Positions 33,881 to 43,584 of a DNA stretch of 64,000 bases are shown here, in pieces. Origin of the DNA: Heterobilharzia americana. Lineage: Eukaryota > Platyhelminthes > Trematoda > Strigeidida > Schistosomatidae. How positions within the stretch are numbered: the stretch's first letter is position 1; each line of letters opens with the position of its first letter. The notes under the pieces are model-generated. The model was not told the DNA's origin. It saw only the letters and a list, made by a program, of their open reading frames with translations, and did no database searches. The stretch covers positions 158,385,276-158,449,275 of the forward strand of contig OX104127.1 of the NCBI GenBank assembly GCA_944470555.2, given 5' to 3'. Position numbers and translations under genes: made by a program.

Positions 33881-34135
33881 ACTGACCGAATTGACCAGTC
33901 TCTATTGGTATATAAGCCCCTGCGGTGGATTCCTCAACGTTGTCTGCATTTAAATTATATATTGCTGATGGATGTTGTCTAGCAGTGGAATCCAGGAAGC
34001 CAGTTTCATCCTATTTGGGACTTGTCAGCTGAATGTATCTACCTCCCAGTGAGAGGTGTTGTTCCGCGTTAATTCAGTCCACTGAGCGACAGAGCAATAC
34101 AAGCAGGAACATCCGTCGCAAAAGAACTGGCTATC
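33880..34135 (-). mobile_element. Smα-like SINE unit, antisense
   Basis: The tail (GACTGGTCAATTC... read on minus) and the hammerhead 33990-34035 (CTGACAA; stem II GTCC-CAAATA-GGAT; GAAA intact) are clear. G8 of the core is changed. It is the head-to-head partner of 34130-34320. Confidence 0.65.
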
Positions 34136-34320
34136 GTACCTCGGCAGTCTAGTGGATAGCGCTCTAGCATTTGAAGCGATCGGCTCTGGGCTCGAATCCT
34201 GGATGAAACAATATTACTCACTTGGGAGGCAGGTCCATCCAATTAATGAATCCCAAACTGGATGAAACGTACATCATGGAGTCGACTGCTAGACATTATC
34301 CATTAGTAGTATGTAGTTAT
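34130..34320 (+). mobile_element. Smα-like SINE unit, sense
   Basis: The tRNA-like head (TCTAGTGGATAGCGCTCTAG, then CTGGGCTCGAATCCTGGATG) is well preserved. The hammerhead (34236-34281) has TTAATGA for CTGANGA and is dead, although GAAA remains. The end word GACTGCTAGACATTATCC is present. 34320-34690 is AT-rich without features. Confidence 0.65.
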
Positions 34321-34694
34321 AATGTTTTTTATACATATGATACAATTTTATTGAACAACTTTATGCAAACAAACAAATAACCAGAGAAATTTATGTTAGT
34401 TTCCCCCATACTCTTTGTTATGTTTATTGATGAAAAAATTGAATTCACCGGAAAGGAGTTTAACCGATGTTTCCAGATTTATTTATACTAATCATTTAAG
34501 GACAAATGAAATCATATTAGTAATATAAAACGTGATTAAGACATCACTTTCTTACATTTATGACTTTACTTCCCTTATTTATTGACATCTAAGAATGTTG
34601 AAATTTCCTACAAGAGTTGAACGATCCTAGTGAATTAGTGACATCCAAAACGAAAAATTCTAGCCAGTGACCTAAGATTTGTGTAAATCTGATT

Positions 34695-35890
34695 AATAAA
34701 ATTGGATTGTACCCCAACTTTATCGACTTTGAGAAGGCCTTCGAAAGCGTCGACCGAGAAGTAATTTGGAAACTACTTCAATACTACGGAATACCGCAAA
34801 CCTTTATCAGCCTCATTCAACAACTATATGAAGATGCCACATGCCAAGTAATTCACAATGGGAAGCTGAGTGATGCTTTTGAAGTGAAGACAGGAGTGAA
34901 ACAAGGTTGCCTACTATCCCCCATGATATTCCTGATTGTGGTGGACTGGATCATGCAGCAAACAGTGGGCAGCGAGAAGAGCGGGATACAATAGCTGGAC
35001 TGCGGAAAACAACCTAGAAGACTTGGATTTCACCAGTGATGACTTGTGTCTGATGTAACACAAGCTTGAAGATCTACAGGCGAAAACTAACAAGTTGGCA
35101 GAAGAAGAAGGAGTGAAGACGGGACTTCAGGTTAATATAGAGAAGACAGAGGTGATGAAGATACCGCACCACCACCACCACCACCAACAACAACAACAGC
35201 AAACCCCAGTCACCATCAACGGGAGAAACTTAAAGGAAGTAACCTCCTTCACCTATCTAAGCATGCAGCACTGTTTCAACTACAGGTGGCGGGACAGATG
35301 AGGATGTCAAAACCAGTCAGAATCGGAAAAGCAAGACAGGTGTTCATTAGCCTGAAACCGGTGTGCAGATCTTCTGCACTCAGCATACAGCGTGAACAAG
35401 ATGCGAATTTTCAACACCAACCCAGTCAAGTCAGTGCTTCTGTATGGTTCAGAGACTTGACGCATTACGAAATGCATTTCCAACAAACTACAGACATTCA
35501 TCAACAACTGCCTACACTGGCTACTGAAGATCAGATGGCCAGCATAATGAGAATAAGCAACGACCCTGGAACGAACCAACGAAGCAAGAACCTCTCACTC
35601 AACAAATATGCAGAATGGGGAAGTGGAGATGAATTGGGCATACAGTGAGCAAGCCGACTGGGGACATCACAGACCAGGCCAGTTGCTCGAGTGGAATCCC
35701 CATGGGAAGCGACGAGTTGGACATCCGAGGGTGATATGGAGGAGGTCGTGCGAGGAGGAAATGAGAGGTTGTGGGCTGTCGTGGAACCAGGTTGAAAGAT
35801 CTCAGAGAACAGAGGTCACTGGAGACGTGCTAGTGAAGTCCTGTGTTCCATTAGGAACCCAAAGGACTAACAATAATAAAAATAATAAGT
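34695..35890 (+). mobile_element. RTE-like retrotransposon, RT to 3' end (copy 8)
   Basis: This is the cleanest RT segment of the family: a 95-codon frame (34707-34994) with FIDFEKAFESVDREVIWKLL (motif A Asp present), YGIPQTFISLIQQLYEDATC and VKQGCLLSPMIFLIVVDWIM. Then DLDFTSDDLCLM replaces the YADD block. The C-terminal frames follow, with GHPRVIWRRSCEEEM, and the 3' tail GTTCCATTAGGAACCCAAAG plus AATAATAAAAATAATAA. The endonuclease is missing, and frameshifts occur after the RT core. Confidence 0.85.
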
Positions 35891-36059
35891 AGACCTTCAG
35901 TATTATCTATACTTATGCTTTAAATCAACAACTGTAGCTGCTGTATACCGATTACGAAATGGATATATAAGATTTTAAGCATTTAACCATTGTCATAATA
36001 ATAGTTAAACGTAATCGAAATGAAGAAAATTATTCTCAATCACTTCTCATCAGAATTTG

Positions 36060-36300
36060 ATTGGTTGTGGCTAGCAAAGGAATCCAAGATGCTGGTCTCC
36101 TTCTATTTGGGACTCATCAGCTGAATGTACCTACAAACTAAAGTGAATGATATTGTCCCCACTAAGACTAGAACCTCGTACCCATCGCTTAAAAACGCCA
36201 AGGCGTTATCCATTATGCCAGGGAAGAAAGCTATTTCTTGTAGAGGTCAAACAATTCGATCCAGTAAAATAACGGAGAGTTATAAGTATATCAATAAATA
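36060..36300 (-). mobile_element. Smα-like SINE unit, antisense
   Basis: The end words TTGGTTGTGGCTAGCA are at the left edge. The hammerhead at 36082-36127 (minus) has intact CTGATGA, stem II GTCC-CAAATA-GAAG and a mutated GAGA. The tRNA-like head is at about 36140-36230. 36300-36930 holds nothing recognisable. Confidence 0.65.
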
Positions 36301-36929
36301 GTCATTCTTATCAGAGTCTATAATTATTAAATACAACTTTACAATGTAGAAACAAGCCAAGTTTGAGGTGGATACATTTTCAAAAGGAGATAAGAGTTAG
36401 AAACTGTAAGGAAATGAATTTTCCCTTTTAGATTTATCAATATTGAAGTGATACACATATAATGATGAAGAATATTAAAAAACAAACTGAAATAAAAGTA
36501 CCCTTTAGTTTGTTAAAGATCAGAGAAGGAATAACAAACCCTACGATATATATTACTTCTGAATGCAACGTTCACTTTGATCATTCTTATTACAACATCC
36601 TTAACTATATTGAATAGGCGTTGACAACCTAGACGTGATATTGTTTTATATACATGATGTATGATATTTATTTGATGCCCCATATTTACTAGGATTAGAA
36701 CTTTCCACCACTTTCACTTTACTTTTCCCAAACCAAGGGAATGAACGGTCTAGTATCCAGAGACACAGCGCTTAGTCTAACTTGTTCCAGAGGAGCAAAT
36801 AACTTGATGCTTGCCAGAAGAAGAGCTAAGATTAGATAGGACATTGCTTATTCTTGGATTCAGGTAGACCTTCAATACTATCGAAACCTATACTTTAAAG
36901 CATTGTGGAAACTGTATTCTTTGTAATGA

Positions 36930-37160
36930 TGGAGAATTTTTGTATCTTAGTTATATGATTTTGATGGTATTGTATTCACCAAGCTGGGTGATTTCGTCGT
37001 GAAACTTCAATTACCATTCTAGACAATTTCATCAAAACAAACCTCTGAAGTTTGTATCTGCTTCACTCACTGGGATATAGGTAACTTTATCTGATGTTTT
37101 CTGTATTGGACGAAATACACTTCATGGACTCTGCGGCTAGCCACCATCCATCATCAATAA
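36930..37160. repeat. PLE tail relic and Smα fragment
   Basis: 36935-37010 has the same lead words as other PLE A tails (GATGGAGAATTTTTGTATCT, GTATTCACCAAGCTGGGTGA), with a decayed hammerhead-like TTTTGATGA...GAAG on the minus strand. 37085-37155 is a sense Smα fragment (CTGATG, GGACGAAA, CATGGACTCTGCGGCTAGCC). Confidence 0.45.
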
Positions 37161-37234
37161 TACTTTGTTGCAAACAGAGACTTATGTATCGGAATGTGGG
37201 AAATCTAAAGATTTATCTTTAAGTGGAAATGGAG

Positions 37235-37503
37235 TGAGAACAACGTCATGTATCGTCGAACTGATGGAGTTGTGATGAGCAGTCCCTCGCGTCCCATATT
37301 GGCATAATATCTCTATGAGGAACCTTGAACGTACGAGTATGAAGTATGTTATCCAACTCACAATAGGATTTGAAAAAGATGATAAATCTCACTTTCTTGA
37401 GATCCGAATCCAACGAACTAATTATGGTAACATACTTCAACGTATCCATAGTAAAGATTCTTGGAGTGGAGTGTATTTCAACTTCGTCAACTTTTGTCCT
37501 ATT
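37235..37503 (+). mobile_element. PLE family D, RT fragment, part 1
   Basis: Frames read MYRRTDGVVMSSPSRPILA (the GSPLGP motif, decayed), then KDDKSHFLEIRIQR and DSWSGVYFNFVNFCPIKF (thumb side). The coding text stops at the SINE insertion (about 37511) and resumes at 37757. The antisense frame 37246-37554 is a shadow. Confidence 0.6.
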
Positions 37504-37510
37504 AAATTTT

Positions 37511-37756
37511 GAGGGAGTTGTGGGGATTTGGAAATATTTCAAGCTGTTATTCATCGTAGACTGATATCAGTTAGAGGAAAAAAAGGAAACTTGGGAGCAC
37601 TGGACATCTGTCTTGTCCTAGTATGGGACTCTTCAGCAGTGCGCACCCACGACCCGCCAGGGCTCGAACCCGCGACCTTCAGGTTCCATGGCCATCACGT
37701 CACCCCTTGGTCAAAATCCAATGGTCCATATTTCCAAATTCTGTTAGCTCCTATTA
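37511..37756 (-). mobile_element. Class 2 hammerhead SINE nested in PLE D
   Basis: On the minus strand: tRNA-like head (GTGACGTGATGGCCATGGAA, CGCGGGTTCGAGCCCTGGCG), the hammerhead 37597-37642 (GCACTG, CTGAAGA, GTCC-CATACTA-GGAC, AAGA for GAAA, CAGATG, CAGTGC), then the tail (CCCAAGTTTCC...GAAATATTTCCAAATCCCC). Flanking TCCTATTAAATTT (37498-37510) and TCCTATTATTTAT (37749-37761) look like a diverged target-site duplication. This is the fullest class-2 copy; only the GAAA block is broken. Confidence 0.75.
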
Positions 37757-38300
37757 TTTATGAGAAAGGGCTGATGAAAACGCTGTTCAACCGCGTAAGA
37801 AGTCTTTTTTCGTAAACGACACTGGAAGAGGAAATGAATATTGTGGAAAAATGCCACCTTGAAAACTCATATCCATAGAAATTAATCAATATGCACAAGA
37901 ATGCGCCCACTAAAACCATAGGATATGATACAGTTGTGAAGAAGCTTGTTTCTCGAAATTTTAGTTTTAAAAGTGATGATGTCTTCAGTAGAATTAATTA
38001 CAGAGTAAATACTGCCTTAATAAATGATTTATTCAGCTGTTAGGCTAATCATATTGTACCGAACAAATTTCTCACTGAGACAATCGAAGGTTGACAAATC
38101 CTCTTTTCATGTTACCTCCAAATGCATCTACCAGTTTACATGTATATGCTAGAGAAAAAAACATTGGACGAAAAGAAAGAAAGGTTTGTAACTATATTTC
38201 TGAACATATTCCAAGGAATTTGAGACAGAGAGGTTGTAAAATCTTCAATACTCAGGAATCGTACAATATAACTAATAGACAGGCAACCTGCTAAAGCGTT
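37757..38300 (+). mobile_element. PLE family D, RT fragment, part 2
   Basis: The frame resumes EKGLMKTLFNRVRSLFS, then EEEMNIVEKCHLENSYP, VKKLVSRNFSFKSDDV and a linker towards the endonuclease. The junction restores CPIKF-EKGLMK once the SINE is ignored. The nuclease part is not seen here. Up to 38375 nothing else. Confidence 0.6.
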
Positions 38301-38374
38301 AACCATTAAACGATTAAGATCAGCAAGAAACAGTTATCAGTTTGTGCTTATTATAATGAAGAGTTTTGTTTTGT

Positions 38375-38445
38375 TGACGTGTTACTGAAGCTCTATGTTC
38401 CATTAGGAATCGAAGGGATAGATAATAAATAAAAAAAATCAATAA
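38375..38445 (+). mobile_element. RTE-like 3' tail fragment
   Basis: GACGTGTTACTGAAGCTCTA and GTTCCATTAGGAATCGAAGG followed by an A/T-rich AATAAATAAAAAAAATC tail. About 70 bases of the common RTE terminus only. Confidence 0.6.
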
Positions 38446-38508
38446 TAGGTTGTAGACACAGCTAGATTAGTATTGTTAATCAGACAAGGGACTAGAAAAT
38501 TAACTTCT

Positions 38509-38511
<3 letters not shown>

Positions 38512-38563
<52 letters not shown>
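38512..38563. repeat. (TA)n microsatellite
   Basis: About 25 TA units without interruption. Confidence 0.97.
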
Positions 38564-38567
<4 letters not shown>

Positions 38568-38751
38568 AAAAAACGTATTAGCTAAATGTAATAAGCACTG
38601 GAAAAAATAGTTTTCTAAGTAAAATATATTGATTTTAATAGTCTTTTTTCACAGTATATAGTTACTATATCATCAGTTTCTTTTTATGAAGACAATAAAA
38701 CACAGTTAACATAGCATATTTCAATATAATAGACAACATTTAATATAGTAA

Positions 38752-39124
38752 TCATAAGATAAGAAAACCGCTTTCATACTCTTTGATTGATATAAGTAAC
38801 AAGATTATCTTTTCATTTGACTGATAGTCAACATTTCCTGATGAATTAGGTGTAGACACTTCTCCTGTTAATCGTTTCATTGAACCTGAATGTCGTAAGT
38901 TAGAATATTTAGAAAAATGATGAGTTGGAGATTCTGGTGTTGATGTAGCATCATTATGATTCACTTTGTTACTGTGTATTACATTGTCAACAATTGTGGG
39001 AAAAATTAATTTTGGTGGCTCAGATTCAACCAAATCTTTCATAACTGAATTTCTATGACTTTCCAGTTTGAAACGTTTAGCTTTTTGCCTTTCTAAATTC
39101 CTTTTCTTGATTTTTTTTCTATCT
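38752..39124 (-). CDS. Probable 3' exon of an unidentified resident gene
   Basis: Reading down the minus strand, a textbook acceptor (TTTTCTCTCTTTTCAACAG) ends at 39125. It is followed by one base of a split codon and 123 codons open to a stop at 38752-38754. The peptide starts with a basic, probably helical stretch (DRKKIKKRNLERQKAKRF). It continues with a polar Ser/Thr/Asn/His-rich tail (NHNDATSTPESPTHHFSKY, TGEVSTPNSSGNVDYQSN) of the low-complexity sort common in fluke proteins. No retroelement motif is present and the frame is undamaged, unlike everything around it. The basic run is not a clear bZIP. Function unknown. The upstream exon was not found in the window. An alternative is a chance ORF beside a chance acceptor. 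Confidence 0.5.
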
Positions 39125-39334
39125 CTGTTGAAAAGAGAGAAAAGTTATTGGGAAAAAAAATAGTTTTTTAAAGGTTCCTGGTTCGATACCTGACTGAATC
39201 TTGATTCTTATGAATCAAAATGGTTAAAGTTTTATGAATTTTCGTTTCACTTCATTACATTCTATGATGCACCGAGTATCGTAAAGTATTAGAGCTTCTC
39301 TGTTTTTTCACCCTTCGACAAAATTCACTACATA

Positions 39335-40200
39335 GGCATACTTACTAGTGGCGAGCACTTAAATTTCTTGACCTGAGGGCGACATTTGACTTTGTCAACC
39401 AAGAGGTGTTACTGCCCTATGTAAGCGTGACGGCTCATCGAGCAAGTATATTACGCTGATCAAAGCTCTCTACTCGAACTAACACAATCGTGGAGCTGTG
39501 GCTCATTGGTTCAGGGAGATGACTTTCAGTGGGTCACGGGTTAAAGCCCGTTCTCACTTACTGAGGTTTGGGCAACCAGCTAGTATCGTAATCCCTAACA
39601 CAATAGGTGTGGCTCATCGCATACTGTACAGATATGCACAAGGTTGGTGAGTGTAATTCAAATTTCAGTTTATGGTGAGTCGTCGTCAAATTGCCGACAA
39701 CTAGTGGTGACCACTAGGGATGTCAGTTACCACCGTTCCTGTTTAATTTTGTTATAGTTTTATCAATGAATACCTAAGGTATGTCTGAGTTTACAGGGAT
39801 TGATTTACTCCCTAGAGGGCATGCATTTGGTTGACTTAGAGTACATAGACAAAATTGTCTCGGTAGATGAAGATGCTGACAATATGTAGGATCTTTTGAA
39901 GGGTTAGACCATAAACCGAGTGTGTTTGGTTGGGATGCATTTCTCACGTGTGAAATGTAAGATGATGCTTGAGTATTGGTTTGGGTGTACTCCCAGTTTA
40001 GTGATAGGAAAGTGAAGTGACCGAATAGTCAACCAGTACATGAAGTCATTGACTCTTATTGTGAGCTGTGTATGGAAGTGTAGACTACCTGGTTGTGTCC
40101 TTGAGACCATAGGAGTAGATGGTTTGATACTTTTGGTGATGTGTTTGAAAATTGGTGATAATGGCGTAGATGTATTCACCTTTTGATGTCTTCTGAAGCT
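39335..40200 (+). mobile_element. Non-LTR family 2, RT fragment, pseudogene
   Basis: FLTxGRHLTLST marks a broken motif A (consensus FLDLKAAFDSVD). After a tRNA-like insert (about 39485-39650, GTGGCTCATTGGTTCAGGGA with CACGGGTTAAAGCCC), the RT resumes with FLFNFVIVLS, a broken YADD (LEYIDKIVSV, 39836-39866) and GMHFSRVKCKMML. An internal deletion joins this to the extreme C-terminus (CRLPGCVLETIG). Inactive. Confidence 0.65.
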
Positions 40201-40780
40201 TGAATAGTTTCATTAGCCTTCATTTTCAAATAATTTCTCTTGCCTGCTATGCATCTTTGTGTACTTTGATATCAGTCTTTTTCTGCTTTCTTATTTTGTT
40301 GCATGCTAATGTGAAGTGCGCTAGCTTGAGCCGATTCACTTCTGTGCAAGGTGATGCGTTGATTTTATCTGTCACACGAATTCAACTCTCCTGATATTTG
40401 TAAATATTTGGTTGTAATTGCTTATTTATAGTAAACGATTAAATTTTTGTAAATTCAGGTTATCAAGAGCTCAATAAAAACTGACGGAACAAAACACTGC
40501 CATGCTTTTCTGTTCAGACTACTGTTCTTGTTATATTTCTCGACTTAAAAGCGTTATTCAACTCTCCTGGTCCTGAGTTATTGCATCATCTGTAGTGCTG
40601 ACTGGAGAGATATCAGACTGACTACTTAGTAAAGTATGGATATTATACGCTGTAGTTTGTTTTGACCTATCATATGAGAGTGAGACATATCCGCCAGAAG
40701 TTGTCTTCATAGCATCGTTCATGTATGATGTAGTCATCATGTAAGCATTATTCAGGATAAACGTAAGAGACTAGGCAAGG
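40200..40780. other. Unassigned stretch
   Basis: Two short open frames (40200-40394 plus, 40558-40740 minus) have no recognisable domain. No repeat or RNA motif seen. Confidence 0.3.
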
Positions 40781-41100
40781 AAAGAAAGTCGATCAATGAG
40801 CTTATGAACCTTCAACAACTATGCACGCCAAGTCACCACACACTTTGACCTTTGGTACTAGGCGAGGTTAAATAAGGTTAGAAGAAGGCTTAAAACGGGA
40901 CCAAATTAAGACTCGGCACCAGAGCATGAAGTCCCTGACTGTTGGTCTGAGCTATGTAGTGATGTGTAGAATACCTGGTTGGGGTTCCTCAGGCAGCAAG
41001 AGTCAGTGGTTAAGGATTAACTTTTGATGAAATCGCTGAAAGTTGGTGACACTAGTACAGATATATTCACTCTATGATTTCTGCTAAAGGAAACGGCTGT
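40780..41100 (+). mobile_element. Non-LTR family 2, 3' end fragment
   Basis: SINELMNLQQLCTPSHH, then GVPQAARVSG (consensus GWGPRDxRNQW) and the terminal YRYIHS. These match the C-terminal end of the copy at 62828-63582. The frame is broken. Confidence 0.6.
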
Positions 41101-41295
41101 TGAGTAGTTCATCTCAGGTAATATAATATCATAGATAAGACACGATCAATTAGAATGCAAAGTTTTCGAATTGTTACCTTTTGAAACACTAGCGACATAG
41201 CATGCACATCCTTAAAAAAATTATTTTGTCTTCCAAATATGTCACAAGAACCTTACTTGGAGTGAAGTAAGCGTTGAAAACACTCTTGTATTGTA

Positions 41296-41536
41296 TTTCA
41301 GAACATATTTATCTGAGAGTGATTTTATGATTTCGAAAAGTGCTATATATACTATGGCCGCTAACGGTGTATGGATATCTGGTATCAATCATCAACGTTC
41401 AAAAACTGCATTGTTGATTCCGAAATATACTGATCAGTGCAGAAGACGCAATGAACGTATATTAACGTGTATTAAGCTCGAAAGACAGAAGACCATAAAC
41501 AAAGGAAAATATATCTTATATATAAAAAGTTCTTGA
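41296..41536 (+). other. Possible host exon (weak)
   Basis: An acceptor-like TTGTATTGTATTTCAG ends at 41301 and leads into an 78-codon open stretch with no retroelement signature (TMAANGVWISGINHQRSKTA, then a basic RRRNERILTC). The stop at 41534 lies just before the PLE tail. No good donor is seen. It may be a terminal exon interrupted by the PLE, or chance. Confidence 0.25.
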
Positions 41537-41562
41537 TTGTATTATGTTCTCTGAGCTAGGTT

Positions 41563-41620
41563 GCTTAATCGTAAAGCTTTCATCATCTGTCTAGACAGCG
41601 ACATCATCAGCACTAACTTC
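41563..41620 (-). ncRNA. PLE-associated hammerhead-like ribozyme
   Basis: The minus strand reads GTTAGTG, CTGATGA, T, a long stem II built on GTCGCTGTC/GACAG, then GAAA, the self-complementary AAGCTT (stem III, almost no loop) and ACGATTAAG. Hammerheads with tiny stem III are reported from PLE ends, so the placement fits. Stem II closes imperfectly in this copy (GATGAT before GAAA) and stem I is weak. Confidence 0.6.
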
Positions 41621-41901
41621 ACTATGAATCAGCTGTAAATATCTCTCCGTGAGTGATTTAGTGGCTTGCTCTGACGATGTGGTTTGTGACTGGTTGTTTT
41701 TTTTGATTGTTGTGTCATTGACTGACTGTACATAGACTTCCCTGTTAGTTGTTCTTCTGCTTCACCTCTCACCTTTCTGTCGTTCATCATTCTTCTTATT
41801 GGTTGAGTGATTGGGTCTATGTCCATGTATCTATTAATTCCTGATTGACTGACTGACGTGAATGCCAAGCTTCTAGGAATTCACTGATATTCTTTGTATT
41901 T

Positions 41902-41924
41902 CCTCTCTCTCTCTCTCTCTCTCC
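41902..41924. repeat. (CT)n run inside PLE A coding DNA
   Basis: It lies between the GIY-YIG domain and the C-terminal tail and would encode alternating Glu-Arg on the minus strand. The same run, longer, is at 56010-56034 in the second copy. Confidence 0.9.
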
Positions 41925-42247
41925 AAAATTTCTACATTGTCGAAACTGAATTCATCTCCATAATGGTTATCCACGTTCACTGAAATGAGTGGTGAAATGT
42001 CATGACGTTTAGTAGACAATTGGTGCTCATATAGATGGAGGTGAAGAGGGCGACCACTTTGTCCAATATAGTGTTGACTACAGTTATTGCAGTTGATTTT
42101 GTAAATGATATTCGGTTTGTCTTCTTTGCTTGTTGCATCCTTTGATCAGTCTGTATGATAGAGTTTGGAGGGAATTTGTTGGTTGATGAGTGACCACACG
42201 AATTCGAAGTGGTTTCAGTAATCTTGTTGTGATTTCTGATATACTCT

Positions 42248-43483
42248 TTATGTACGGTGGGATGATGCGTTTATTGATTTCTGTCGATGACTATGTAGTT
42301 GATGATGTACGGGATAGGCATCTTCTGATAAAGTTTTGTGGGTAGCCAGCCGTTCTTCTTTAGGGTGGACATCAAATAATTTTCTTTGTTGCTCCGCGCA
42401 GTTTTTGTGCTGCAATGTGTTCTCGCTCTTTTGATTAGGGTCTGCATGCATTTGATCTTGTGGGTTGTTGCTATTGTAGTTGAGGATTTGGTCAGTGTGT
42501 GTTGGCTTCCTATATACTTCGGTTTCCAGCTTCCTCGTATTTGTTCTATAGACCAGAACATCCAGGAATGGTAGTTGGTTGTTTGACTCCTTCTCTATTG
42601 TGAATTTGATGTCATTGAAAACGTTGCTGATCAAATTGTGGGTGTCTTCTATATCATCTTTTTTAATGATGATAAAAGTGTTGTATACATAGCGAATCCA
42701 AATTTTCGGTTTGATCACACGTAGAATAATGGTTTCTACTCTCTGCATCACTGTTTCTGCAATTAGTCTGGATATCGGTGATCCCAATGGAGTTTCTTTC
42801 ATCTGTCTGTATATCTTGCCGCTGAATTGGAAGTATATTGTCAAGCAAATATGGATGAGTTTCATCACACTTGAACATTTGAGTTTTCTGAATTCTGTAA
42901 GGCTTGTGTCTTCAGTGAGCAGAAGGGACACATTTTCCTTGGCCAATTGGGGTTCGATGGATGCGTATAGTGCTGTGATATCGAAGGATACCATTAATTC
43001 GTCGTTTTCTATGTTAGTGTTTGTGATCTTTTCTAAGAATTCCGTTGGTGACTTGATGGAATGTCCGCATGATTGGACGAGGTGTTTCAGTTTTCTCGAA
43101 AGTTCTCTTGATATGTTGTATGTTGGAGTTCCAGGAAGTGAGACTATCGGTTGTAGAGGGATATCGGGTTTGTGTAATTTTTGTCTGCCGTAGAACCGAG
43201 GAAGGGCAGGTCCATTCGATTTCATACGTCATTTGTCTTGCTTTGTTATTTCTTTTGCTTTGAAGAGTTTATTCAGGGTTTCATTGATCCTGTTGTCGAA
43301 CTTTAGGATAGGGTTGGTTTCGAGTGATTGATATACATTTTCGTCTTTGAGTAATTTATCTGCTTTCCTGATATAGTCTTCTTTGTCCATGACTACCGTA
43401 GTGCATCCTTCGTCTGTTGGAAGTATAACGATATCTTTCCTATTTTTCAGTCTTCCTAATGTTTTCTGTTCTTGAGTGTTCAT
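42248..43483 (-). pseudogene. PLE A reverse transcriptase, nearly open reading frame
   Basis: From ATG at 43483, 84 codons (ILPTDEGCTTVVMDKEDYIR is the usual PLE N-terminal block) run to one TGA at 43229-43231. The same frame then continues for 325 codons from 43225. Landmarks in the second part: YGRQKLHKPDIPLQPIVSL (residues 12-30), motif A MVSFDITALYASIE (78-91), PLGSPISRLIAE (146-157). YVYN stands at 179-182 where YVDD is expected, so both catalytic Asp are lost. LDVLVYR follows at 221-227 and PTHTDQ at 241-246. Apart from that stop and YVYN the frame is remarkably clean. The antisense 160-codon frame 42711-43193 is a shadow. Confidence 0.85.
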
Positions 43484-43584
43484 TTCAGCATGATATCTCT
43501 TCTGCCTTTGTTAGTGGTACTATTGTTTGCCGTATTTCTTGTTGAGTGACCTCACTTAATCCTGATGTTTTAAGCGATGATTCT

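Noticed and set aside
35161..35205. His/Gln-rich tract as a metal-binding motif
   Set aside because: It is a CAC/CAA repeat expansion in a dead RTE frame; the equivalent site in other copies is short and variable.
42711..43193. 160-codon plus-strand frame
   Set aside because: It is the antisense of the PLE A RT; the minus strand has the real motifs.
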